From: Phallusia fumigata | Taxonomy: Eukaryota > Chordata > Ascidiacea > Phlebobranchia > Ascidiidae | Reading direction: 5' to 3' | Assembly (NCBI GenBank): GCA_008931825.1 | Contig: QXVZ01017323.1 | Span: 1 to 64,000, forward strand | Length of the DNA: 64,000 nt | Shown here: piece by piece, positions 21,501 through 33,197 of the stretch | How positions within the stretch are numbered: position 1 is the first letter of the stretch | Layout of the letters: the number at the start of each line of letters is the position of its first letter | The notes under the pieces: generated by a model | Told to the model about the DNA's origin: nothing | The model's database searches: none | What the model saw: only the letters and a program-made list of their open reading frames with translations | Translations under genes and position numbers: made by a program

Positions 21501-24500
21501 TTTAGCTTTCTCCAGTCTGGTTTCCCATGGTAGGAGCTCATCAAACAACCAACGTAGACGCTCCAACAGTGACGCTACGTTTTTAATGATGGTTGAAGGC
21601 TACAAAACAAACAGATTCATTTGTTTGATTGCCATACAACTTTTGGTTCTTTTGGGCTGCATGTATCAAGAACTTGCATCAAAAATTGTGACAAGCAAGC
21701 CAAAATATCTGGTTTGGCCAACAAGTAAAATGAACTGACATAAATTTCAAAAGAATCTTCATATTTTGTAGCTACAGTAGCTCAACCAACGTACCAAAAG
21801 ACTAAAAATTGCATCAAAGAACAAAATTTAAACATTACCCTTCTTTTCCCTGGTAAAAAAACCTCTAAAATTTTATATTCTCAATTTCTACCATCTATCA
21901 GCTAGAAGAGGGTTTTCAATGTATTGCATAGGCCCACCCAAAAGCACTCCGGCAAACACTACACACATCGCTTAAAGTGATAATTTAAGGAACTCTGTTC
22001 TAGTACATTTAAATTTGTTTGCAAGCACCAAAAAGTACACATATATATATATACATACCTTTTTTACTTTTACAGCTTTTGAGTGTTCTTCCTCTACAGT
22101 GGATATCAAGGTGTTCAAAGCATTGATACTATCACAAACCATTTCAAAATCCACTGTCCCGAACCCACAAACTGGTTCCTAAAAAAGAAAAACACTAAGT
22201 TAAATAAAACATTAAAAAATCAAACTATATCAAAAACATGCTAAATAGCATTTATATATACCTAGCATAGGCGTTAATTCAAGGGGTGACAGGGGTTGCT
22301 CCCACTCCACTAGAAATTTCTAGAGTGGCATGCATTATAAAAAGTCTATGCTGCCACCCCAGAAACTTTGTGGACTTTTATATTCTTGCTTTGAAAACAT
22401 ATGTTGTCTGGGCCGTGAGGATTATCTAAAGACTTGTTTACCCCAAACACATGCTAGTGACACAAATTTTTTTCGTTTGTTAAAAAAATGCTGGAGAAAA
22501 ATTTTTATTGTGCTATATTTACTGATAATATCAGTGACAACAGAAAGTATAATAACGCTATGAACCAACAGTTAGACCTTGTGTAATTTTATCAGGTGTC
22601 AGACCGCTTGGATTTGATCATTTCACCACCCCACACGAAAAAATTTGAGAAAAAAAATGACGCCTATGATACCTAGCTATTTATGTTTCAAACTGTACAA
22701 ACAATTTGATCCTTATTTATAGACATGAGTTAGTGAAGCTATCTACCCTAAGCAATATAAAAATGCATCTAAAAAAATGATCTTTTTTGAAGCAAAACTA
22801 TACGGAAATATACGCACAAAGAGGAAAGAAACATTAATTGCTTAAAAAACAACAAACAAATATATTCCGTGCTGTAGTTTTACACAGCACCATATTCCAG
22901 AAAAAAGGATTCTTGCCAGTGGTCTTTTTTAAATTGAATGGCAGCTTTAAAATGCTTCTGGTGTTTCAGTTTAAATGTTGTTTTGAGAGCCACAAACCAC
23001 AAGACAAATATCCAAATGTATTCAACAAACAATGTACATGAAATCAGCCAAACCCACCTCAATAGGAATAGGCTTTCTTGCTTTTCTTGCAGGTTTCCTT
23101 CCACGCTTTTTGGGAGTTACAGCAACCTTAGCTTTCTTTTCTTCTTCAACTTCCCCTTCCACCATCATTTTGCTGTAATTCACAGCAGCCCGCTTTCTGG
23201 AACTGCGGCGTATTCCCTGAGACAAATCTGGTGTGGAATTTCTAAAAACACATTTACACTTGAATGGTGCTTACAGTTTGGCTAAGTTAGCTTAAGAAGG
23301 TAAACAGTTAAAAAAGAAACAACATACATGATAAAGTTTGAGGGGTCTGATGTGGTTAATTTTTATTACAATGACAGAATTAGCAGCATAAAAACCAACC
23401 ACCAAAATTGCTGTGAAACTTACTGGCTTTTTCTGCCATGTTTTTTTGGTGTTTTGGGAGAATACTCCTCATCAATTGCCTGATCTTCAGTGCAATTCTT
23501 GCATGGATTGTCTTGGGTGGTGTCCAAGGAACTGGCTACTGATGTTTCACTTACATCATTTAAGTTTGTCAAAGTTAAATCATCATTGTTTACTTGCATT
23601 GGTGATGAAATGACATCAGGATCATCATTTAAAGTGTCTAATTCACATTTTACAGCAGCTTCATCTTCATTAGCAGGATCAGTTTTAACAATTATATTAG
23701 CTAAACCATTACTGGGGGTTGCAATGAGTTTTACATCTTCGACAGATGGATTAGTTATTGTGTCTTTTTCTTGGCAGTTGTTGATATTACTTTCATCAGA
23801 TAAAACAGCTTCGTCAACATTTGACATTGTCAGTTTTAAGTCTTCCTGTTTNCATAGGCGTTAATTCAAGGGGTGACAGGGGTTGCTCCCACTCCACTAG
23901 AAATTTCTAGAGTGGCATGCATTATAAAAAGTCTATGCTGCCACCCCAGAAACTTTGTGGACTCGCTGTTATATTCTTGCTTTGAAAACATATGTTGTCT
24001 GGGCCGTGAGGATTATCTAAAGACTTGTTTACCCCAAACACATGCTAGCGACACAAATTTTTTTCGTTTGTTAAAAAATGCTGGAGAAAAATATTTATTG
24101 TGCTATATTTACTGATAATATCAGTGACAACAGAAAGTATAATAACGCTACGAACCAACAGTTGTACCTTGTGTAATTTTATCTGGTGTCAGACCGCTTG
24201 GATTTAATCATTTCACCACCCCACACGAAAAAATTTGAGAAAAAAAAACGACGCCTATGATACCTAGCTATTTATGTTTGAAACTGTACAAACAATTTGA
24301 TCCTTATTTATTGACATGAGCTTGTAAAGCTATCTACCTCTAAGCAATATAAAAAAATGCATTTAAAAAAACCAATATGGAAATATATGCACAAAGAGGA
24401 AAGAAAACATTATATGCTTAAAAAACAATAAACCAATATATTTTGTGCTGTAGTTTTACACAGCACCATATTCCAGAAAAAGGATTCTTGCCAGTGGTCT

Positions 24501-27500
24501 TTTTTAAATTGAATGGCAGCTTTAAAATGCTTCTGGTGTTTCAGTTTAAATGTTGCTTTGAGAGCCACAAACCACAAGACAAATATCCAAATATATTCAA
24601 CAAACAATGTACATGCGATCAGCCAAACCCACCTCAATAGGAATAGGCTTTCTTGCTTTTCTTGCAGGTTTCCTTCCACGCTTTTTGGGAGTTACAGCAA
24701 CCTTAGCTTTCTTTTCTTCTTCAACTTCCCCTTCCACCATCATTTTGCTGTAATTCACAGCAGCCCGCTTTCTGGAACTGCGGCGTATTCCCTGAGACAA
24801 ATCTGGTGTGGAATTTCTAAAAACACATTTACACTTGAATGGTGCTTACAGTTTGGCTAAGTTAGCTTAAGAAGGTAAACAGTTAAAAAAGAAACAACAT
24901 ACATGATAAAGTTTGAGGGGTCTGATGTGGTTAATTTTTATTACAATGACAGCATTAGCAGCATAAAAACCCAACCACCAAAATTGCTGCGAAACTTACT
25001 GGCTTTTTCTGCCACGTTTTTTTGGTGTTTTGGGAGAATACTCCTCATCAATTGCCTGATCTTCAGTGCAATTCTCGCATGGATTGTCTTGGGTGGTGTC
25101 CAAGGAACTGGCTACTGATGATTCACTTACATCATTTAAATTTGTCAAAGTTAAATCATCATTGTTTACTTGCATTGGTGATGAAATGACATCAGGATCA
25201 TCATTTAAAGTGTCTAATTCACATTTTACAGCAGCTTCATCTTCATTAGCAGGATCAGTTTTAACAATTATATTAGCTAAACCATTACTGGGGGTTGCAA
25301 TGAGTTTTACATCTTCGACAGATGGATTAGTTATTGTGTCTTTTTCTTGGCAGTTGTTGATATTACTTTCATCAGATAAAACAGCTTCTTCAACATTCGA
25401 CATTGTCAGTTTTAAGTCTTCCTGTTTAATGTTGTTATCGACAGATTCAGAACCAGTACTGTTTTCATCCGCAAGCAGGCTGGTAAGCTTGTCAAATAGC
25501 ATTGATTTATCACCAAGCTTTTCTGGACTGGGAGCAGAATCTAGATTAGATGTTTCTGGAGAAGAAGTTTCCAAGTTTTCTTCTACAGATATATCTACAC
25601 TGACAGGGATGCTAGGCATTTTAGTTACTGCCGGTTTGTCTGTTTGTTTCTCAAGACTGAAATCAGGATTCTGCTCTGGGATTTTTGGTGCAGGACAGTC
25701 AATAGCTGTATAATCCCCATATTTGCGTTGTCTGTNAGTTACTGCCGGTTTGTCTGTTTGTTTCTCAAGACTGAAATCAGGATTCTGCTCTGGGATTTTT
25801 GGTGCAGGACAGTCAATAGCTGTATAATCCCCATATTTGCGTTGTCTGTATATCCGCACATCATCACCACAAAATTGAGGAAAATAAAAATATAAATTTC
25901 CATCTATATCTTCCCCCAGATCCATTGGTCGCAACTAAAAACATAATGGAAAACCATAAAGGAAATGTTGAAATGCTGTAATTGTTGTTGTTATCACATC
26001 ACACAAAAGAACCTTAACTGATAAAATGTACATGAAAACAGTTTAATGCAAAACATGTTATTGAATACTCTGGTTAATTTAATTTTCTGACCTGTTCTGA
26101 AGGCAAATTTGCAATATTGTTTTGAACACTTTGGGTTGAAGTTTGATTGTCACATAATGCCTAAACAAGATTTGATTTGAACATGTTGAAAATCAGTAAA
26201 CAACCAGCAAATACATACCTTTATTACTTGTGTTTTCTGATAGTACGATAACTCAGAAAATGTTTTTCTGCTATTGGATTCAAAAGGATTTTCCCACTGC
26301 AATGCTTCAAAGAATTCTAAACTAAGGCAAAATTTATCAGCAGCAGTAACAAATGAAAGATGTTTCCTGACAACTTCAAACCATTTGTTGATCTTGAGCT
26401 TCAGGCGATTGTTCCATACACTGATAAACAGCAAACACAAAACTTTACACACATGATAACTAACCGAAAGCAGTTGCTAACACCTACTACATACAGAGTT
26501 TACCATTTTAGACAGTTTCAAAATGTCTACATAAAACTGCAGAAGCTTATGCAAAATTGCACAGTCTGGTGATCCAAGTTTGTCAGCATTTATTTGACAA
26601 CTTACTTGAACGACATTGGTTGGCGTTGGCTTATCAAGTTTCGTTCATAGTAAGTGCTAAGAAATGATGTCATGACTTTTGCAAGATACAAGGAGTCACT
26701 GGGAACAAGCAAACCCATTTCAAGGCAGTACATACTGAGTTCTGGGAACTTCAATACTCCTTCATTTAAATGCAAGAACAAACCTGCAAACAAATCATCA
26801 ATAACTTTGAAATACAAATTAGTTTAAATAAAAGTAACTTCACTTTTCGTATACTAGTCATTCACCCTTAGCTACTAAAAGATATACATATTTTGCCAAA
26901 AATATAGGAATCGTTGGTATCTGTAATACAGCACACACCAAATTAGGATATAAGATTCCTTTATCTTTTATTTGGTGTGTGCTGTTTTAAAGATACTGGT
27001 GATGCTTATATTTGTGGCGAAATATATATATATTTGAGTAGGAGCTAAGGCTGGATGACTTGTATACCAAACGTTAAGTTACTTTAACCATACAAATCCA
27101 AGTCTTAATCCGTCATACTGTTCTGCTGTGATTTCTCTATTCAAAATATACGTGGTTCAGTTTAAATATAGAATATATATCTACATTTAAAATTAAAGCC
27201 TCAGTAACTAATGTGCTCTTAACTGCAATAGGTGTATCTCTTCACTCACCAATTTCTGGTAATACTGGGCAAGTTTTTATAACATTCATGTTTTCAGGAG
27301 TTTCAAGTCCATTTACAAACACAGCTGCAACTTGTTGATACAAAGCTTGTTGTTGTTTGCGCTCCCGATAGCTTGCCTGCTTTTCATCTTCAGCCATGAC
27401 TGCCTCTTCACAGCGGACAAAATCGTACACTAAATGAGGTTGGTTGTCAAAGTCAATGGAATTAAAATAGTCTCTATTTCCATTGCTAAGTCCACTTCCT

Positions 27501-30500
27501 TTGGTATTCCTAAGGGGTACAAAATTGAGGTTATGATCAAAGATGGCACTTAAAACAAATAATGGCAATTTCACAAAATTAGTTTTGCACTTTATTGTGT
27601 ATTATACAGTAACACAAAAAATAATACACCTAACATGATTAAATACCTGCATGGGTTAGGGTAATTAGCATACAATGAGTAAAATTTTACCTTGAATTTT
27701 CGAGTACATTGGTATCAACCAATTTTGTTGCAAATCGACCATTGGATGTTTTAGCAATGGATGCACTGTCTTGAATGTCTCTGTGATCAAAAGAAACTCT
27801 TTTGTGATTACACTAACTCTTAATGTCTCCACTCTTTAACCACCAGAAAAAGCTGCATGGCAACCAGTAGGGCTCAGTGTTTATCAGAATAGTGACAACG
27901 TTAAACCTGAACCACCACATGTTAAAGTTGTTCTATTCAACTAGGACAAGTAGTTTATAATCTATCCATGTTAAGTTTGTTGTTTGTTTCAGTTTTATCC
28001 TCAAGAGGTGGAGTAATGCTTAAATCTGTTTTGTGTTCGTAATAAGTCTACCATCAAGGTACCTGCCTCTATGCAGTTCCATTTGATCATTTTTTATTTG
28101 ATTTTGAAGTTGGTGACCTTAATTTCGGTCAACCTACTAGGTCCACTGGATTGGAGCAATGGTGCATAAGTTTCTTGCTCAGGAAAACACAAGCAACTGA
28201 GANTTGATTTGAACATGTTGAAAATCAGTAAACAACCAGCAAATACATACCTTTATTACTTGTGTTTTCTGATAGTACGATAACTCAGAAAATGTTTTTC
28301 TGCTATTGGATTCAAAAGGATTTTCCCACTGCAATGCTTCAAAGAATTCTAAACTAAGGCAAAATTTATCAGCAGCAGTAACAAATGAAAGATGCTTCCT
28401 GACAACTTCAAACCATTTGTTGATCTTGAGCTTCAGGCGATTGTTCCATACACTGATAAACAGGAAACACAAAACTTTACACACATGATAACTAACCGAA
28501 AGCAGTTGCTAACACCTACTACATACAGAGTTTACCATTTTAGACAGTTTCAAAATGTCTACATAAAACTGCAGAAGCTTATGCAAAACTGCACAGTCTG
28601 GTGATCCAAGTTTGTCAGCATTTATTTGACAACTTACTTGAACGACATCGGTTGGCGTTGGCTTATCAAGTTTCGTTCATAGTAAGTGCTAAGAAATGAT
28701 GTCATGAGTTTTGCAAGATACAAGGAGTCACTGGGAACAAGCAAACCCATTTCAAGGCAGTACATACTGAGTTCTGGGAACTTCAATACTCCTTCATTTA
28801 GATGCAAGAACAAACCTGCAAATAAATCATCTATACCTTTGAAATACAAATGTAAGTAACTTCACTTTTGGTATACAAGTCATCCACCCTTAGCTCTTAC
28901 TAAAAGATGTACACATTAGCCAAAAATATAGGCATCGTCGGTATGATGACTTGTATACCAAAAGTAAGGTTAATCCTTCATACTGTTCTGCGGTGATTTC
29001 TCTTATTTAAAATATGCATGGTTTAGTTTAAATATAGAATATATATACATATGTTTAAAAGTAAAGGCTCAGTAACAAATGTGCTTATAACAGAACTACA
29101 ATAGGTGTATCTCTCTTCACTCACCGATTTCTGGTAATACCGGGCAAGTTTTTATAACATTCAGGTTTTCAGGAGTTTCAAGTCCATTTACAAACACAGC
29201 TGCAACTTGTTGATACAAAGCTTGTTGTTGTTTGCGCTCCCGATAGCTTGCCTGCTTTTCATCTTCAGCCATGACTGCCTCTTCGCAGCGAACAAAATCA
29301 TACACTAGATGAGGTTGGTTGTCAAAGTCAACGGAATTAAAATAGTCTCTATTTCCATTGCTAAGTCCACTTCCTTTGGTACTCCTAAGGGGTACAAAAC
29401 TGAGGTTATGTCCAAAGATGGCACTTAAAATAATTAATGGCAATTTCACAAAATTAGTTTTGCGCTTTATTGTGTATTATACAGTAACACAAAAAAATAA
29501 TACACCTAACATGATTAAATACCTGCATGGGTTAGGGTAATTAGCATACAATAAGTAAAATTTTACCTTGAATTTTCAAGTACATTGGTATCAACCAATT
29601 TTGTTGCAAATCGACCATTGGATGTTTTAGCAACGGATGCACTGTCTTGAATGTCTCTGTGATCAAAAGAAACTCTTTTGTGATTACACTAACTCTTAAT
29701 GTCTCCACTCTTTAACCACCAGAAAAAGCTGCATGGCAACCAGTAGGGCTCAGTGTTTATCAGAATAGTGACAACGCTAAACCTGAACCACCACATGTTA
29801 AAGTTGTTCTATTCAACTAGGACAAGTAGTTTATAATCTATCCATGTTAAGTTTGTTGTTTGTTTCAGTTTTATCCTCAAGAGGTGGAGTAATGCTTAAA
29901 TCTGTTTTGTGTTCGTAATAAGTCTACCATCAAGGTACCTGCCTCTATGCAGTTCCATTTGATCATTTTTTATTTGATTTTGAAGTTGGTGACCTTAATT
30001 TCGGTCAACCTACTAGGTCCACTGGATTGGAGCAATGGTGCATAAGTTTCTTGCTCAGGAAAACACAAGCAACTGAGAAGGGATTAGAACCCACAACCTT
30101 GCGAGGACAAGGCAGTCGCGCAAAACACTCGGCCGTTTTGTCGAAAAGGTTGACTTGTATTTATGTAACTTTACAATCAGACAAACTTTTCATTTCTGGT
30201 ACAATGGCAATTAATGGAAAAAATGCATTAATAATCTTCAGGGTAAAAAAATAAACTAAAGAGTAAAACAACAAGTAAAAGGTACCCATAATTACCTGCT
30301 AAGCATTGCCAATTTGCTTTCAAAAAACATTTCCAAACGTTTTGCTTTTTTTGATATTGGATGATCTGTTGTGTTGTACCTGATTAAGTTACATTAGAAT
30401 ATTGAACATTTTTCAACTGATAAACTGTAATAATAGAAAAACCTTGATTGGCACCTGTAACAGTTTTCAACCATCAGTCTAAAGTCTCTGGCAATGTCTG

Positions 30501-30859
30501 AAAGTGAATCATATTGATTCTCATCAATTTTTTCCAAAATTCTGTTCAACCACATTGGTTCTTTAATCTTCACTTCATAATCCCAAAGTCCTAAACCTTC
30601 TGTATCGACTGGTTCCATAAACGGCCAACAAACAGTTCTGTGAACAAAAGTTAAACACTGCAAAAAAAGCTTTGAAATGTATGAACTAGATGTTGGTTTA
30701 TATTTACTTGTTTTGTTTAATTATTTCATTTATTATCCTGAGTCCAGAAGTTATTTCATGAGGTTTTGCTTCCGAGACCGTTTCGGTCTCACTGTCTGAG
30801 TCTTCTACATCTTCTTCTGGATTTTCAGCAAAATCCTGATTTAAATTTTCATCATCCAT
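18536..30859 (-). CDS. BRD10: BRD10/KIAA2026-like bromodomain protein
   Basis: Fifteen exons give about 1,489 residues once duplicated contig ends are counted once: 30859-30708, 30637-30455, 30379-30296, 29656-29567, 29384-29125, 28815-28638, 26420-26219, 26160-26092, 25934-25000, 24816-24633, 22178-22059, 21599-21378, 21040-20824, 20423-20254, 20053-18536. An acidic N-terminus leads into a bromodomain (about residues 50-140) whose ENCYRYN holds the acetyl-lysine-binding Asn. Then come a Gln-rich helix, a helical region with FLHLNEGVLKFPELS and LAKLMTSFLS, and FPQFCGDDVRIYRQR near residue 425, all resembling the human BRD10 N-terminal half. After an acidic Ser-rich stretch there is an AT-hook (KKRGRKPARK), charged helices and a 505-residue Gln/Pro/Thr-rich C-terminal exon. 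A nuclear chromatin reader is inferred; its function is poorly known in any animal. The start ATG gives MDDENLNQ. Confidence 0.85.
22266..22668. mobile_element. hAT-like MITE with 8-bp TSD (403 bp)
   Basis: Ends CATAGGCGT and ACGCCTATG are inverted copies, flanked on both sides by ATACCTAG (22258-22265 and 22669-22676). An 8-bp duplication and short TIRs fit the hAT superfamily. There is no transposase frame, so the element is non-autonomous. It lies in the intron between exons 10 and 11 of the BRD10-like gene. Confidence 0.8.
23853..24259. mobile_element. Second-haplotype copy of the hAT-like MITE
   Basis: This is the allelic counterpart of the element at 22266-22668, with the same ends and the same ATACCTAG after it. 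Its upstream duplication is absent because the contig begins at the element's first base. Confidence 0.75.
25623..25849. repeat. Contig overlap around N at 25736 inside exon 9
   Basis: A 113-base segment is repeated on each side of the N, within exon 9 of the BRD10-like gene. Keeping one copy gives an 821-base exon and a consistent frame. The repeated amino-acid block including GDYTAIDCPAPKIPEQ should not be read as a protein repeat. Confidence 0.92.
26832..27084. mobile_element. Foldback MITE, long haplotype
   Basis: Imperfect terminal inverted repeats of about 45 bp begin AAGTAACTTCACTTTTCGTA at the left and, read on the other strand, AAAGTAACTTAACGTTTGGT at the right. Both continue into TATAC-AAGTCATCC and CCTTAGCT. 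There is no coding capacity. It lies in the intron between exons 5 and 6 of the BRD10-like gene. The superfamily is not certain because no clear target duplication is visible. Confidence 0.7.
28854..28971. mobile_element. Foldback MITE, short haplotype
   Basis: The allelic counterpart of the element at 26832-27084 keeps both ends but lacks roughly 135-150 bp of the interior and part of the right arm. This accounts for most of the length difference between the two haplotype copies. Confidence 0.7.
29966..30140 (-). mobile_element. tRNA-derived SINE
   Basis: On the minus strand the head reads CGGCCGAGTG (box A-like) followed about 40 bases later by GGTTCTAATCC (box B-like, 30081-30091), resembling a tRNA-Leu or tRNA-Ser gene. 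A body with CCTGAGCAAGAAACTT and ATTGCTCC follows. It lies in intron 3 of the BRD10-like gene, in the same orientation. A truncated allelic copy ends at the N at 28203. Confidence 0.65.
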
Positions 30860-33197
30860 AACAATGTAATGTGTCCGACAGCATACCAATAAAAGTTGGG
30901 CTTAAATTTTATATTACTTTTTATTGAATTTGGTCTGAACAAGGACAAGTGATGACTTTAAACAAGGTATTCGGAAGATAATCAAGTTGTTTTGAGTTGG
31001 GATGTAAAACGTTATTAACTAACTTTTCTTGTGCAAAACATTACCTAATTGATCTACTTTCTTTATTGCACAGTTTGTTTACGTAAATAAAAACAAATTT
31101 GCATGGTTGTCATAAATAATTTCCACAAAACTAAACCAAGGATTGTAACATAACATGACAAAATCATTAAAAAGGAAGTTTGTAACCAATTCAATATTTT
31201 ATACCGTTTATACTTTTAATAAGAAATTAAAATCTCACCGACCGGCTTTGCACAAAAAAAGCTTTTAAGTTTTACCCATCATTTCTATCGATCATGTTTA
31301 AGTCACAAAAAAGATCCTAAACTAAAGTTTATGGTCATAAAAAATACAAGAATTTAATGTGTATGCTTAGTATTTAAACATTGGCGTTTCGTCAAATGTA
31401 AATCTTGTAATTGCAAGTTTAAAAACCAAGAACAAAACACAAAGATAAACATTTTGTGCCGCTTCCACTGCGATCAACTCATGCGTGTCGTTTTTCACAA
31501 CGGCTGGTTTATAGAAGCGGTGGAGGGATTCAATTTTTTTAAAACAGGTTTACCAACTTCAGAACATTAACAGCAGTTTCTCTCAATAACACAATTAATA
31601 GAAGCGAAATACAACAACCGGTTCTCGGAATATAGAAACTTCCAGAAATGACTGAATTCCAGCACTTCGCTTGCACACGCAAAGTGAGAATATATTTTTC
31701 TGACCAACTGCATTTCTGATAAATGCATTTATGAGGCTGTGAAGTGCAAAAAAGGTATGTTTGTTGCGTTTTTATTGATACGCCGTCCATCTGCATCAGT
31801 GGTTCTCAGTGGTCTCCGCGAATCAGTTTTGGACAAAAATGTCTTCAGTTCCTTTTCGACTGAGACTTCATGCTATATCGTGTGACCAGAGCGCTCTGGT
31901 GTGACTACTAATATGTTCTAAATGTTCGTTAAATGTGCAGCGTAGATTGGCACCACCGCGCAATAAGCCGCTTTGTGACATCACAAGTAACTAGATTGTG
32001 GCACTTCGGTTTTGTTATTATGTGAAGTTTTAATGCCATGTGACTTTTTTCGTGGACCACGATCTATCAAAACAGTTGTTTGGAAGCTGTCAATATAAAA
32101 CGGCAAGGACATCAGCTGTTGGCCGAGGATCGGGCCTATCTTCATAGACTTAAATAACATTGTGGACTTTGAAACTGAAGCTCATCGTTATGCGACGATA
32201 TGCCCGGTCATCGGCCAGTAGTTTGAAAGTTAAGCTCATTATCATACGATGTTGCCAGACATAATAGATCGACCACCAAGCATCACATTATTGATGCTCG
32301 ACGGATGGGCACCGAACATCGGTACCGTGGTTCGACTCGGGAAATGTCCACTATATCAGCAAGAGTGGTCCATAGAAGTTCTTTTGACGACACAAGATTT
32401 ATTACAGCAATTGACAAGTTACTCAAAAACGTACTTTCGAAGCAAAGAAAAAACAGTGAGTCGTAAGAAAACAAAAAATCGAAAAAGCAACTGGGAAAAG
32501 GCCCCCAATGTTCATCTTGCAGGATTAGAAATCAACTTTTGATAAATCCCCCAGTAGTGCAGTACATAAGAAAACGTAGCGTGCATATAAAGTGCTTGAA
32601 GCGCGTTGTGAACTACTAAGCGTGAATCGACTCCGACAGCGTGAGGACATTGAGAACAAAAGTGGCCTGGAATTACAAAGCACCGTCGTGCAGCGGATTG
32701 ATCATGGGGGGAAATGCATGGGAAGTAGGGAGTCAAACACAGCATCAGGATGAACTGTGATCTCAAGCTTTTCATCAAGCCACTTGTATTCTTTTGGCAG
32801 TTGGACCTGAAAGCAGAATTTAAGATACTATTTTCTTCTGTTGTTTCTGCAACGTTAACTCACATGTGTTGTCGACAGGCCGGGCTATAATAAGCCTTTG
32901 GGGGCCCAGGGTAAAAGTATCTAGAGGACTCGTTTCTGTCACTTTACCCTCTTAACATCCTAATCCGGTCGTGCCGACAGGGCCTTTATGCGTAGCGTGC
33001 CCTATAGCCAACCCAGTGCATCACAACGATGCAAAAGTCAACAAAATATAAAAACTTAAACAGAAGGGCACAGAGATATAACATCAACCAGCATAAAAGG
33101 GGAGCGTACAAAATGGGTTCGTTTTGCTTGACGCTTTTTCGCAGAGCATTGTGAGCACTTAACGCTTTCTTACCGTGACGTAAACACAACGCCCGCA
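30860..33197. other. Divergent intergenic region upstream of BRD10-like gene
   Basis: No coding gene is supported. The first part should carry the BRD10-like promoter. A stretch from about 31798 beginning CAGTGGTTCTCAGTGG resembles a decayed hAT end, without a clear partner end. The segment 32384-33075 recurs at 33945-34638. Confidence 0.45.

Larger units (their letters stand above)
22266..25427. repeat. Contig overlap around N at 23852 (false duplication)
   Basis: Bases 22266-23851 recur at 23853-25427 with scattered allelic changes. The second contig starts exactly at the first base of the hAT-like MITE. Exon 10 of the BRD10-like gene appears twice (23241-23058 and 24816-24633), and the 3' part of exon 9 appears at about 23427-23851 as well as in the full copy. 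Only one set is real. Confidence 0.9.
26172..30078. repeat. Contig overlap around N at 28203 (false duplication)
   Basis: Bases 26172-28202 and 28204-30078 are allelic copies of one stretch carrying exons 4-7 of the BRD10-like gene. Left copies are 27780-27691, 27509-27250, 26783-26606 and 26420-26219; right copies are 29656-29567, 29384-29125, 28815-28638 and 28452-28251. Exon lengths agree exactly (90, 260, 178 and 202 bases). The copies differ in total length mainly through an indel in a foldback MITE. Confidence 0.92.

Noticed and set aside
26482-28618. An open minus-strand stretch in BRD10-like intron 6 (with ADKLGSPDC and LHKLLQFYVDILKLSKM), present in both copies
   Set aside because: It reads like protein, but no acceptor in the required phase precedes it, and the usable acceptors lead to immediate stops. 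The flanking exons join in phase without it.
31798-32062. Possible hAT element beginning CAGTGGTTCTCAGTGG
   Set aside because: Only one end is recognisable and no target duplication is found, so it is not called as a feature.
32329-32346. tRNA T-arm-like GTGGTTCGACTC
   Set aside because: The flanking bases do not form a T-stem and no other tRNA arms can be folded around it.
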